Shown here: positions 11,403-20,500 of the stretch, piece by piece
How positions within the stretch are numbered: the first letter of the stretch is position 1
Layout of the letters: the number at the start of each line of letters is the position of its first letter
NCBI GenBank assembly: GCA_003415625.1
Contig: PYIU01000006.1
Location: 1,860,001-1,924,000, forward strand
From: Aquanectria penicillioides
Taxonomy: Eukaryota > Ascomycota > Sordariomycetes > Hypocreales > Nectriaceae
Length of the DNA stretch: 64,000 nucleotides
Reading direction: 5' to 3'
The notes under the pieces: model-generated
What the model was told of the DNA's origin: nothing
Seen by the model: the letters and a program-made list of their open reading frames with translations, nothing else
Databases searched by the model: none
Translations under genes and position numbers: made by a program

Positions 11403-12539
11403 TCACCGACGAGGGAACCCGGGGGGAGGCTGGAAGCCGGGAGGGGCATGAAGCCAGGAGGAGCGGGAGGAGTGCCAGAAGCGCCCGGAGGAGGCGTGGG
11501 AAATCCGGGAGGAGGAGCAGCAGGGAAGCCAGGAGGCGCTGTTGTGCCGGCGGGCGGGCGGAAGCTGCCAGGATGGAAGTCGGCCGGGTTGTTGAATCCG
11601 CCTTGAGACTGGGGCGGCCGTGCTGGGAGGCCGGACGGCGCGGGGGGAGAGGAGCTGAGGATCGGCCGGCGCCTCCGGGGGAGGGACTCCGGTGTTGTAA
11701 GAAGGCGGCCCGCGGACCGGAGGCGCGAAGCCGGCGGGATGCCTTGCTGGGGAGCTCCCATGGGCATGGCTCCCATGGCGGAGGGATCGAAGCCGGCGGG
11801 GGAGCAGCAGGAGCAGAGGGAGGCGGTTGTAGGAAGGCCTGGGGGACGGGCTGCGCTTCGGGGACGATGTTTCGCTTCTTGGCCTGCAGTGCCAGCTCTC
11901 GTTCGGCCTCATCACCGTGGCGCTCTCCTCGGCCGTCCTTCTTGAAGGCGTACTGCACCGAAACCTCCTTGCTGAGAATGTATTGGCCGTGCAAGTTGGC
12001 GATGGCGGCGTCGCTGCTCTCGAAGTCTCCGAAGCTGACGAAGCCGAAGCCCTTGCTGGCGCCGCTCTCCTCGCGCGCGACCTTGGGCAGGCTCAGCAGC
12101 GGGCCGAAGCGGCTGAAGGTGTCGTAGAGGATCTTCTCGTCGACCATGGCGTCGAGGTTGCCGACGAACAGCTCGGCGCCGACCTCGGCCGCCTTCTGCT
12201 TGTCGGCGCTGGCCTTGTTGACGCGCAGCGACTTGCCGTAGAGCTTGACGCCGTTCATGACGTTGGCCGCGTACTCAGCGTCAGTGGGCGTGCGGAACTC
12301 GACGAAGCCGAAGCCCTGGTGCGTCTGCGTGACGCGGTCGCGTGGCATGTGGATGTTGTGGATGGGGCCCATCTGGAGCATGATCTCGTAGACCATGGCG
12401 GACGTTGCGCGCTCGTCAATGTTTCCGATGTAGACGGTCGCCTCCTTGTCCTGCTCCCTGGAGAGGAACAATGCGGTTAGCTGACGGGAATGCGCGGATG
12501 ATATGTTTCAGAGACTCACCAATGCCTGTTTTGCGCCAT
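11403..12539 (-). CDS. hsh49: Splicing factor 3b subunit 4 homologue (Hsh49/SAP49), C-terminal frame broken by apparent indels
   Basis: U2 snRNP SF3b component that contacts pre-mRNA near the branch site. Exon 1 is 12539-12520 (MAQNRHW), intron 12519-12458, exon 2 runs down to 11403. RRM1 spans about residues 13-86 (RNP2 VYIGNI, RNP1 QGFGFVEF) and RRM2 about 101-178 (RNP2 LFVGNL, RNP1 KGFGFVSF). The C-terminus is Pro/Gly-rich (APPGFP-type repeats), as in SF3B4. The conserved-looking C-terminal peptide is spread over three frames: it changes frame near 11795, 11733, 11642-11647 (run of six G on the plus strand) and 11443-11446. Three missing bases and one extra, all in or beside C/G runs, would give one continuous frame of 358 codons ending at 11403. 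Taken literally, the first frame continues to a stop at 11281 with an unrelated, Leu/Arg-rich tail. Confidence 0.9.
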
Positions 12540-13054
12540 GATGCCGGTGTTTGCGTAATGCGTGAGAGAGATGGAGACCGGGGAGGGCTTTCAAAGGGTG
12601 AATGAATGAAACTGCAAAGCAAGTCCTCTCTCGAAGTGCTCGGATTCTCGGGGAACAATCGTCCGTCAGCCCCCGTCGTCGATCGCAGAGAAATTGAATT
12701 GGCGAAGCTTTCGTTTCGCCTTGGACAGCTTATTCTCCCCGGAAATTTTGGCTGGAGGTTGGCGGCATGGCAGGCTGCTCATGAGGCTCGGGGTTTTGCC
12801 GAGGTTGACCCGTCAATCACTGATAGCTCGGAAGGGCGACTTTTTCCTTGGTCCGCGCATCCCCGGCCCATGTGGAAATTTTTGGAGACATTTGAACAAC
12901 GCCGCCACGTCTCTCCAGCGTCAAAAAAAAGGTTCCTCTAACCCACCTCCCCCTCCAACAACCATCGCCAGCGCCATTGACACCCCTGTCATCGCTGTCT
13001 CTTCGCGTCTTGTGTGTTTCCATCTTCAAGTTCTTTTCTTGTCCGACAGCCAAG
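12540..13054. promoter_or_regulatory. Shared divergent promoter region, hsh49-tom7
   Basis: 515 bp between the two start codons of divergently transcribed genes. Both promoters must lie here. No particular box is decisive; the tom7 side has a CT-rich leader around 12970-13050. No coding sequence was seen. Confidence 0.6.
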
Positions 13055-13474
13055 ATGTTCGCCCTCTCCGAGGAGTCCAAGGTGCGCATGCCCTCAAGGG
13101 CAGTTCGACATGCAAAGCTCTAAATGCTGATGCCGGATACAGGAGCGCATTGCTAAGCTCATCGACATCTCCCGTGTTGCCATTCACTAGTACGTCTACC
13201 GCTCCAGCTCTACCTTGATCGACTCGGATCGCTAACCTGTCGCAGTGGCTACCTTCCCCTGATTCTCTACCTTGGTACGGCTGCGCTCGAATACCGACGG
13301 CATTTGTCGACACAGCAAGACTAACTTTGCATCAGGCTACACCCGCAGCGACCCCCGTCCTTCGATCATCCGGTACGTCCTCCCGTCGGACCCTGACGAC
13401 TTGCGCCGAGCTCTTGTGAACTGACCGCTAACCTCTTATTTTCCGCATATAGCCTCCTCTCTCCCCTCTCCTAA
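13055..13474 (+). CDS. tom7: Mitochondrial import receptor subunit Tom7
   Basis: Small tail-anchored subunit of the TOM complex in the mitochondrial outer membrane, which modulates assembly and stability of the translocase. Five exons: 13055-13081, 13143-13189, 13246-13274, 13336-13372 and 13453-13474, with four GT..AG introns of 56-80 bp. The spliced product is 53 residues and starts MFALSEESKERIAKLIDISR. It has the family's amphipathic N-terminus, the single membrane segment containing HYGYLPLILYLGY, and the conserved short tail with RSDPRPS. The exons sum to exactly 54 codons including the stop. The gene is too short per exon to be seen as one ORF. It shares a 515-bp divergent promoter region with hsh49. 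Confidence 0.95.
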
Positions 13475-14010
13475 ACGTGGGGAAGCGATCATGCAAGGGA
13501 CCAACTCATCTATTGTACATTATGTGGCAGGAAGGAGGATTTGAGAGGGAGGCAGCACCACCAGCATTTATGGCGTTAGGATAACGCGAAGCAGTCGATG
13601 GCTGGGAATCCGACGTATGCTTGGGAGGGGTTGATTTGTATTGGAACGAACAAAACCTGTATCAACACGCAAACCAAAATACGTTTGTCTAAATGACAAA
13701 AACAAAGCCACTCTTAATTCTTCAAGGAAAAAAAAAAGTATAAAAAATAAAATAAAAAGCTCCCCTCCGTGCACTTTCGGTGTTTTCCTCCGAATCGGCT
13801 ATATAAATTCTCGGCCACGGCGTCGATTGTGACGTCGGTCCACGGAAGCTCGGGGCTAGCTCATTCGAGCTCCGCTAAAAAAATCGCCGTCCAACCTCAA
13901 CCTCTACCACAAAACCTTCAGCCATTGTCCCATCGCCGACTCTTCTGACTCTGCTCGCTCGCTCGCACAATGTGACAGGAGCTGTGAGACCCCTTTGCAT
14001 TGCCATCTTT
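13475..14010. other. tom7-flx1 intergenic region and flx1 leader
   Basis: Holds the tom7 3' end and the flx1 promoter. An A/T-rich block at 13727-13762 contains TATAAAAAATAAAATAAA-like sequence about 250 bp before the flx1 ATG, a plausible core promoter element. The CT-rich leader after 13880 contains a start-stop uORF, listed separately. Confidence 0.5.
13970..13975 (+). promoter_or_regulatory. Minimal uORF (ATG directly followed by TGA) in the flx1 leader
   Basis: ATG at 13970-13972 is followed at once by TGA, 35 nt before the carrier start at 14011. Its context is CACAATGTG. If transcribed, a scanning ribosome would initiate and stop at once, a configuration known in other genes to hold up ribosomes. 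Whether the mRNA includes it is not known from sequence alone. Confidence 0.4.
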
Positions 14011-15031
14011 ATGCCCGACCTCAACGATGCGGGTCTCTCCCCCGCCGTCATCGAGTCCATCGCCGGCCTCAGCGCCGGCACCGTCGCCACCTTAGTCGTG
14101 CACCCGCTGGACATTGTCAAGACTCGCATGCAAAGTAAGCCCGCCTCTGAGAGTAGAAGAAGGGATTTGGAAAGAAACAAAAGAAAGAGAGGAACACGAA
14201 GAATGCTAACCAGCCGTGTCTCGCCTGTCAGTTTACCGCAGCACTCACCCGTCAGAGGTCCGTCCTACGACTGTTTCCCTGCTGCGATCCCTCACGGCGA
14301 ACCCGCGCCCGCTCGCTTCGCTCTACCGCGGCCTCACGCCCAACCTCGTGGGCAACGCCTCCAGTTGGTCGTCCTTCTTCTTCTTCAAGTCGCGCTTCGA
14401 GCGTGCCCTCGCCGCCTACCAGGGCCGACCTCGTCCGTCCCCCGCCGACTACTTTGCCGCCAGCGCCTTGGCCGGCGCCTCGACGGCGGCGCTGACAAAC
14501 CCCATCTGGGTCCTCAAGACTCGCATGGTGTCGTCGGACCGCGGCGCCGCCGGAGCCTATCCCTCGATGCTGGCCGGCGCGCGAACCATCCTCGCCACCG
14601 AGGGCGTGCGCGGCTTCTATCGCGGCCTCGCCGTGTCGCTGATCGGCGTGTCGCACGGCGCTGTGCAGTTCGCCGTGTACGAGCCCGCCAAGCGATGGTA
14701 CTACGCCCGGCGACTCCGTCACCGCGCTATCGACGAGAGCGCCCCCATGACGCCCGAGGCGACGGTTGCGCTGTCCAGCGCCGCCAAGCTGGTTGCCGGC
14801 GCGGTGACGTACCCGTACCAGGTGCTCCGGAGCCGACTGCAGAACTACGAGGCCGAGGAGAGGTTCGGAAGAGGGTTCCGGGGGGTTGTGAAGAGAGTCT
14901 GGGTGGAGGAGGGAGTGCGAGGCTTCTATCGCGGGTTGGTCCCCGGCGTGGTCAGGGTGATGCCCGCGACCTGGGTGACGTTTTTGGTTTATGAGAACGT
15001 CAAGTTCTATTTGCCACACTGGATCGCATAG
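14011..15031 (+). CDS. flx1: Mitochondrial carrier, Flx1-type (FAD/folate group)
   Basis: Inner-membrane solute carrier of the SLC25 family, most like the FAD/folate/pyridine-nucleotide group, hence probably flavin exchange between cytosol and matrix. Exons 14011-14134 and 14232-15031, intron 97 bp; 307 residues, the usual carrier size. The three carrier signatures are HPLDIVKTRMQ, NPIWVLKTRMV and YPYQVLRSRLQ, each opening one of three repeats. The second, with Pro-Ile-Trp, is characteristic of the folate/FAD/NAD carrier subgroup. EGVRGFYRGL occurs at the end of repeats 2 and 3. The first in-frame ATG gives MPDLNDAGLSPAVIESIAG, typical of these carriers, which lack a cleavable presequence. 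The precise substrate is inferred. Confidence 0.9.
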
Positions 15032-15350
15032 GAATGGTTTTTGGGGGTGCTCTGGCGGTTCGAGGCGCATATCATGGATACACTGTACATCACTTCAAGA
15101 TTGCGGCGGTCGGCTGGCGTTCTATGGGGATAGACAGACACGGTACAAGACGGCTCTTGGGACGAAGCCTGTTTCGAGGCGGGATAGGGGATACAAGTCT
15201 CTCGCAGCGAGAGTTCCAAATATGTATAAATGACAACCAATCTCCTACCTTGATGTGTTGTGAACCATTTTCAAACTTCATTGATTATGCGATGCTTCCA
15301 ACGTCTCAATCTCCTGCAACAACCTCCAATCAATCCCCTTCCTTCGGTCA
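15032..15350. other. Convergent 3' region after flx1
   Basis: About 320 bp between the flx1 stop and the stop of the small cysteine protein on the opposite strand. Short ORFs only; no recognised feature. Confidence 0.5.
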
Positions 15351-15602
15351 TTATGTATGCGACAGGCCTTGGTCCTTATCCTTGCCTTCCACCGCCGCCT
15401 CTTCCTCGGCCCTGATCAACTTCTCCTCGAGGCATACCTCACACTCGTTCTCACTAACGTACAGAGTAGCCCGAACCGCAGTCTCTCGGCACAGGTGGCC
15501 ATTGCCCGTTTGCCTGTGTTGGCAGAGCACAGTTTGGACTTGCTCGTCGACTCGCCTTTGGCACTTCTCACAGTCGTAATTTACAGTTGTTGTCTGGCAC
15601 AT
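15351..15602 (-). CDS. Small cysteine-motif protein A (83 aa), unknown function
   Basis: Single-exon 83-residue ORF beginning MCQTTTVNYDCEKCQ. Not recognised by name. Cysteines fall at 2, 11, 14, 27, 38, 54 and 57; the pairs C11-x2-C14 and C54-x2-C57 could bind one zinc ion. The tail after the second CxxC is charged (LEEKLIRAEEEAAVEGKDKD). There is no signal peptide, so it is probably intracellular. The neighbouring ORF at 16262-16027 has the same first four cysteines at identical positions, which supports both as real, related genes. Similar short MC-x-TT-starting cysteine proteins are annotated as hypothetical in many ascomycetes (from memory, not checked). Confidence 0.65.
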   Translation of the reverse strand: MCQTTTVNYDCEKCQRRVDEQVQTVLCQHRQTGNGHLCRETAVRATLYVSENECEVCLEEKLIRAEEEAAVEGKDKDQGLSHT

Positions 15603-16026
15603 GCTGTCGTGTCGTGGACTGCTTTGCGTATATACTGTCTGAGAATGTTCCTACGTGAAGCAATACCTTGTTAGAGGAAGCGAGAGAGATGCCCAGTGCA
15701 ATTAAATATATGACATAGATTTGTGGTGACTATGTTCAGGCGCTCCTATTTGGCGTTTATTAGTATCACAATTGGCAATATTTCACATAGAGTCGGCTGT
15801 TCAGCTTGTATGAGTGTTACTCCTGTTACGCATCCACCTACTCATCTCACATAACCACCTGAATCAATCAGACAGACACAAGGCACATTCCTTACTGTGA
15901 ATAGTACTCAATTAAGAGCTGAATGGAGAATTACACAAAGGCCCTCTCTTTAAAGGTGAGCAATCTTGCGGGCCTGCCCAAATGACTCGACTATTCTACA
16001 GAGTCCCCATCACTACGCCCTTTGCC
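15603..16026. other. Spacer between the two small cysteine-protein genes
   Basis: 424 bp, AT-richer than the coding parts; presumably the promoter of protein A (minus strand) and 3' end of protein B. No other feature was seen. Confidence 0.4.
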
Positions 16027-16262
16027 TCAACCCTTCTTATTGTTCTCCTTTTTCCTCTTCTTATCCTCTTCAATACACCAAGAGCAGTGCTCCTTGGGAC
16101 CGAGAGCGTCAGAGGAGTCTCCAGCGGGCGACACACCTCCACCCACTCGTCGGTCCCATCATTGTTGGCCTTCGCGACGTCGCAGGGGTGCGTTTGGGCC
16201 TTCTTCTCCTTAGTCTTGCCGCATTCCTGGCAGTTCCACGAAGTCACCGTAGTAAGACACAT
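16027..16262 (-). CDS. Small cysteine-motif protein B, paralogue of A, apparent 1-nt frameshift
   Basis: The ORF starts MCLTTVTSWNCQECGK with cysteines at 2, 11, 14 and 27, exactly the spacing of protein A 0.66 kb away. In its own frame it then reads into an Arg-rich tail without the second CxxC. In the next frame the sequence encodes GPKEHCSWCIEEDKKRKKK, matching the ENECEVCLEE segment of protein A, and stops at 16027. The frames join if one G is restored near 16136-16142 (GAGGT to GAGGGT on the minus strand), giving 78 codons. This is either an assembly error or a recent inactivation. Function unknown; a zinc-binding role through two CxxC pairs is inferred. Confidence 0.6.
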
Positions 16263-17281
16263 TTTTCCCCAATTAGGTCGGCCAAGCGATTTTTGTTTCG
16301 ATTTTCTGTGGTCGTCGGTGAGGTGCGTTGGAGGTGTTTAGATAATGATCAGGAAGAGTGGAGCAAGGAGAAGGGCGAGCTGAGATTATATAGTCGCGAT
16401 TTGCTGCTCAAATGCAGTGAAACTTGCGTTGAGTGATTCACTGGATACCATGTGAACAACCGGTGATTAACATGTGATGGTCGGCTTGTCATTGAATGAT
16501 GAACTGACAATAAACGGGCATCGGCAGTCACCTTCACTCCAAGAGGTCAAAGAGACGATAAAGCACTAACAAGCCAAAGGAGTTCAACCCATCGAGCATT
16601 TGGCTTTCAATAAATTCACGCTTTTTCTGTGATACTCTCTTTGATGCTTTCTCCTCTCTCTCCTCTGATCAAGTTCCCTTTCTTGAATATCCTACGCCAT
16701 ATGTGTCAATCTAGTCAACAGATTAATCCTCATCATGTATGCTAAAACTCAACTCGCACTAGAGTCTATCTGGACCCTTTTCAATCGCTTTATTGAGGTG
16801 CGGCTCCTAAATCACAAATGCTCTCGGTTTCGGGCAGTTTCCGGGGTACCAGACAAGCGCGGGTATATGTCAATTAGTGTTCCCGTCTTCTCTCTCTGAC
16901 TATCGAATGCATGACAACACGGTGGCACGAGGCCTAATAGAAAGCCTTCTAGTGTAGGTGTATGTGCGTGGTTCTCTCCAAATCCCTAGAGCTGGCTTGG
17001 CAACTATCGCTTGAAACATGGTCTTGCGCATGATTGAATCAAAGGACCACGGCTCATGGTGTCGCGGCCTTGGTTGGTTGAGCAGTGAATTGGTCTATCC
17101 ATAGATCACAGGCATGGCCCGAACCGCCCTATAGACCAATTGTAAGTTAGAATAGTTACCATGCCGTTCATTAGATGTAAGGACGCACCTTTTGAATGTC
17201 GCAGCAGCTGGCTAGCTTCTACTTCCTATCGCAAAACAACAAGAACGTGGTCGCGTTTGATTGAGGAGTATATTCTAAGTC
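16263..17281. other. Intergenic, about 1 kb
   Basis: Upstream of protein B and downstream of the secreted-protein gene. AT-rich with pyrimidine tracts (16620-16680). No ORF with recognisable features and no RNA gene seen. Confidence 0.5.
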
Positions 17282-17524
17282 TCAGCCGCGGCTTGGATCA
17301 TTCCCATCTTTGGCCGAGGACTTACACTCTTCGCAGAAAATTTCCTGCCAGCCTTTCCAGACGTAGACACAGCACTGGGGATAGGTGTAACGTCCTCCGC
17401 AGAGAGCACCACGTTCTTCAATATCTCCGCTTGCGATATCGACGTCTTTGGCTTCATGTTCCTGTTCAACGGGCACTGCCACGATAGGAGAGGCCATGGG
17501 GGCAAGGATAGTGAGGAACTTCAT
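17282..17524 (-). CDS. Putative small secreted cysteine-containing protein (80 aa)
   Basis: Single-exon ORF with ATG in good context (CAAAATG). The N-terminus MKFLTILAPMASPIVAVPVE looks like a secretion signal, with cleavage probably near residues 16-18, followed by an acidic stretch (EQEHEAKDVD, residues 20-30) and a compact domain with Cys at 42, 51, 52, 64 and 67 plus several aromatics (GGRYTYPQCC, VYVWKGW, EIFCEEC). Mature length is about 62 residues. Small size, secretion and cysteines fit a fungal effector-like or cell-surface protein, but five cysteines is an odd number and no family is recognised. An additional 3' exon is possible. It borders the 22-kb gene-free region. Confidence 0.5.
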   Translation of the reverse strand: MKFLTILAPMASPIVAVPVEQEHEAKDVDIASGDIEERGALCGGRYTYPQCCVYVWKGWQEIFCEECKSSAKDGNDPSRG

Positions 17525-20500
17525 TTTGAATAGTTAAGAATACTGGACAAGTGGGAGACTAGAAGAAGCGACGATGGACCAAGAAGAGCATGTTGCTACG
17601 ATGGAAGGAGACTATGTTTGTAACCTGGTTGACAACTAATCTTCCTCCTTTTCCCGTCATGGCCTTGAGATCTCAGCTGTCGCCCATCTTTACCTGGATC
17701 TCTCCTCCAGCTCAACTGGCGTGAAGTCTACTCGACTTGGCATGCGACATCTCCGCAATTCTGCTCGCATCGGATGGACTTCATGGAGTTGTTAGCAGGC
17801 GCGAGCAGCGTCGGGGGTAATGTTCCGGCCTTGCTCCGGCGAAAATCCTGTTGGCGATGTCTACGGAGCGGTTCCTCAGATCTGAGTCGTCAAACAATGC
17901 ATTATCAATAAAAAGGGTTCGACCGGCCCAATTGACTCAGCCCTCGCACCGCCTCAGTTGGAACTCGAGCTTGAAAAATCAAGAAATAACATTTTCTCCC
18001 ATGTTCAATTTGTATCGTTTTTGGGCAAGCGATCGGTTTCTCCCACGAGCCCCAACAACCCGTGATGGATTGGCTTGGAGTTTGTTTGTTTTGGCCTCAA
18101 TTCAACGACCACGCACCGATGGAACAATCCGCATAATACCGTCGGAGCCTATCCTTGACAACTGCTATGTCCCGTGTTTCGAAAATCAGCCCCGAGAGCG
18201 TAATAATTACGTCGTGGCAACGACACCCGGCTGGCATCGCCTTTGTCGAGCTCTTCAACGGAGACTTTGTTCGACAGTTTCACAGAGCAACGGAAGTGAC
18301 ACACTCCGATCTCTCTGCTTAGCAAACTAACACCAAAACCTCGGTTACCAAATCAAAACACATACTGTATCATTTCAACACCAAAGAAGAAACAGAGTTC
18401 ATCAATTCCAATACCCAATCGCGATCCATTGTTGGCATCAGTGATCCAACCATGTCGAAAGTGCGGGATGGCAGCTACCCTATACTAGGGTATCATAGCT
18501 TCGCTAGATTCCACGACAAAGACAAGGTGACTTAGGCATCTAATACCCACGTAACTCGACGGCCTTGAGCCATTGAATCATGAAACTTGGCCAGCATCAC
18601 ACCTAAGCTGGTCACTACCTCGAGGTATTGCCAATATTCCAAAATTCCTACCAGGATTTCAGCTTCTCGCATAACCGTCCTCATCCATCATCACCATCAC
18701 ACCTGCGATGATAGCCGAGTCACACGCGAGAAGCACGCGACATTTCGCAACACCACTAAAATAACCTGCATGCACTTATCTCCCACCATATCAATAGAAA
18801 ATTTCCTTCAAGTGCAATGAAAAACGTCCCATATAGACATCAATTGACGTTTCGCAGACGAAAACAGGCCGGAGAATCACACCACAGATGGAACGACACC
18901 AAGTCACCCTCCCGGTCTCTCCCGTCTTATTGTGCACCTCGTCCAACAAGCCCAAGAATAACCGTTTCTAGCCCCCAAGAGCTCAGCTCGGCCTCAGCCC
19001 TCCCCAGGTCTAGGTTCCCAAGAGGCGAGCGCAAGCCCAAGAGCCCAGCGCAATCACACTCCTTCAGACGAGAAACATCAGAGGTGAAGCGGCCGCGCCC
19101 AGCAACCAACCAACCCCCCCGTGCTTGTTCCCGGTTCCCGGAAACCAGGTTACTCCAGTAGGAACAAAGAGTCAGGACAAGGTCAGGACAGACCACGAAC
19201 AAGACAAGACAAGGTCACGATGCCCTGCCCATCAATCACACCGGGGTAAAACAACGCGCCTGTCAAAACAGGCCCATAACAACCCCCAGAGGACGTTGGA
19301 GAGAGGCTGGCCTAGATGAATTTCCTCCCCTCCGTTACCAGCCGCGCGCGGAGTCAGGGATGCACGGCAACGCACACACCGACCTGAGGCCCTTCCTTTC
19401 CCTCCCGCCGCTGGCCTAGACGAGAATCAGTCCATCCCGAACCCGAGCCGTTGAGGAAACTTGCTGGGGGAGGGGGACGTCAAGACATGGAGTAATCAAT
19501 GAATCAAGAGGAGACAGAAAAAAAATCTCAATCGGGACCTACTCTTGCGCTTGCGCTCGTGGACCCGTTCGTTGAAAAAATTCCGGAACCAAGGCCCTTG
19601 CAAAGCTAAAAGGTAGTATCACACACAACCTCTCGAGATGGCACAGCTCGAGCAAGTTGCCATTGACATTTTTCTTACGTCTTCGCCTTTGCCCGACCGC
19701 TCTCGCAGCCCGCCGAACTGAGTCCTGTTTTGCCCGCTCGAGCAATCGCAGCGAGGCGACCTCCGAAGCCGTTCACGGCAATGATCGCGGCAACGCTGGT
19801 GAGGGAGGGCCGCAAAGTGAATTGCGACATGATGGAAACAATGGTCCCCCTAGTCTATCACTTGCGCGCGCTGTGCGTGCGCGGCGAGAACTCTCTGTGC
19901 CGCATCGGTTCGGGACAGACCCGTGGGGGATCACACGTAACGCATGGTATGCGGATGTCAGCGTCGACTTCGACGACTGCTCTAGAACGTGATGAGGCAT
20001 ACACGGACCTCCATGTCAACTTTGAGAAGTGATAGAAACATCGTTGCTTAGCGCGCATACGTGATGCATGTAATTGAATCCTCTCACCTCAAACTGAAGG
20101 GGAGAGAGAAAAAAAAAGTTCCCCACTGAGGCCTTGAATTTCTTGTTATCATTATTTCTGTGACAAGATTCCTTGGATCCCGGACTCGGCAACGCTCATG
20201 AAAGAAGTGAATCTCCACGGTTAAGGCCGGACGTCAACGTTAGATGTTCATGTGGGAGAGGGACCCAGAAACTGTCTGGGGTGGTTATCGTAGGCCTGCG
20301 AGGGACCGGCAGAGGTCCGATCGATGACAGGTTACAGAAAGCAAGCATGATCGGGCATGGCTAGTACCATAGTAGAATCCCAAGGCTTGATGCATCGCAT
20401 TCTCAATGCCCAATCGACGGAAGAAGAAAAACCAGAACAAGGAACTGTCTCCAGACCCGACAACAGTCAGCACCCTGGTGGCCTCGTGCCGTCGTCGGAA

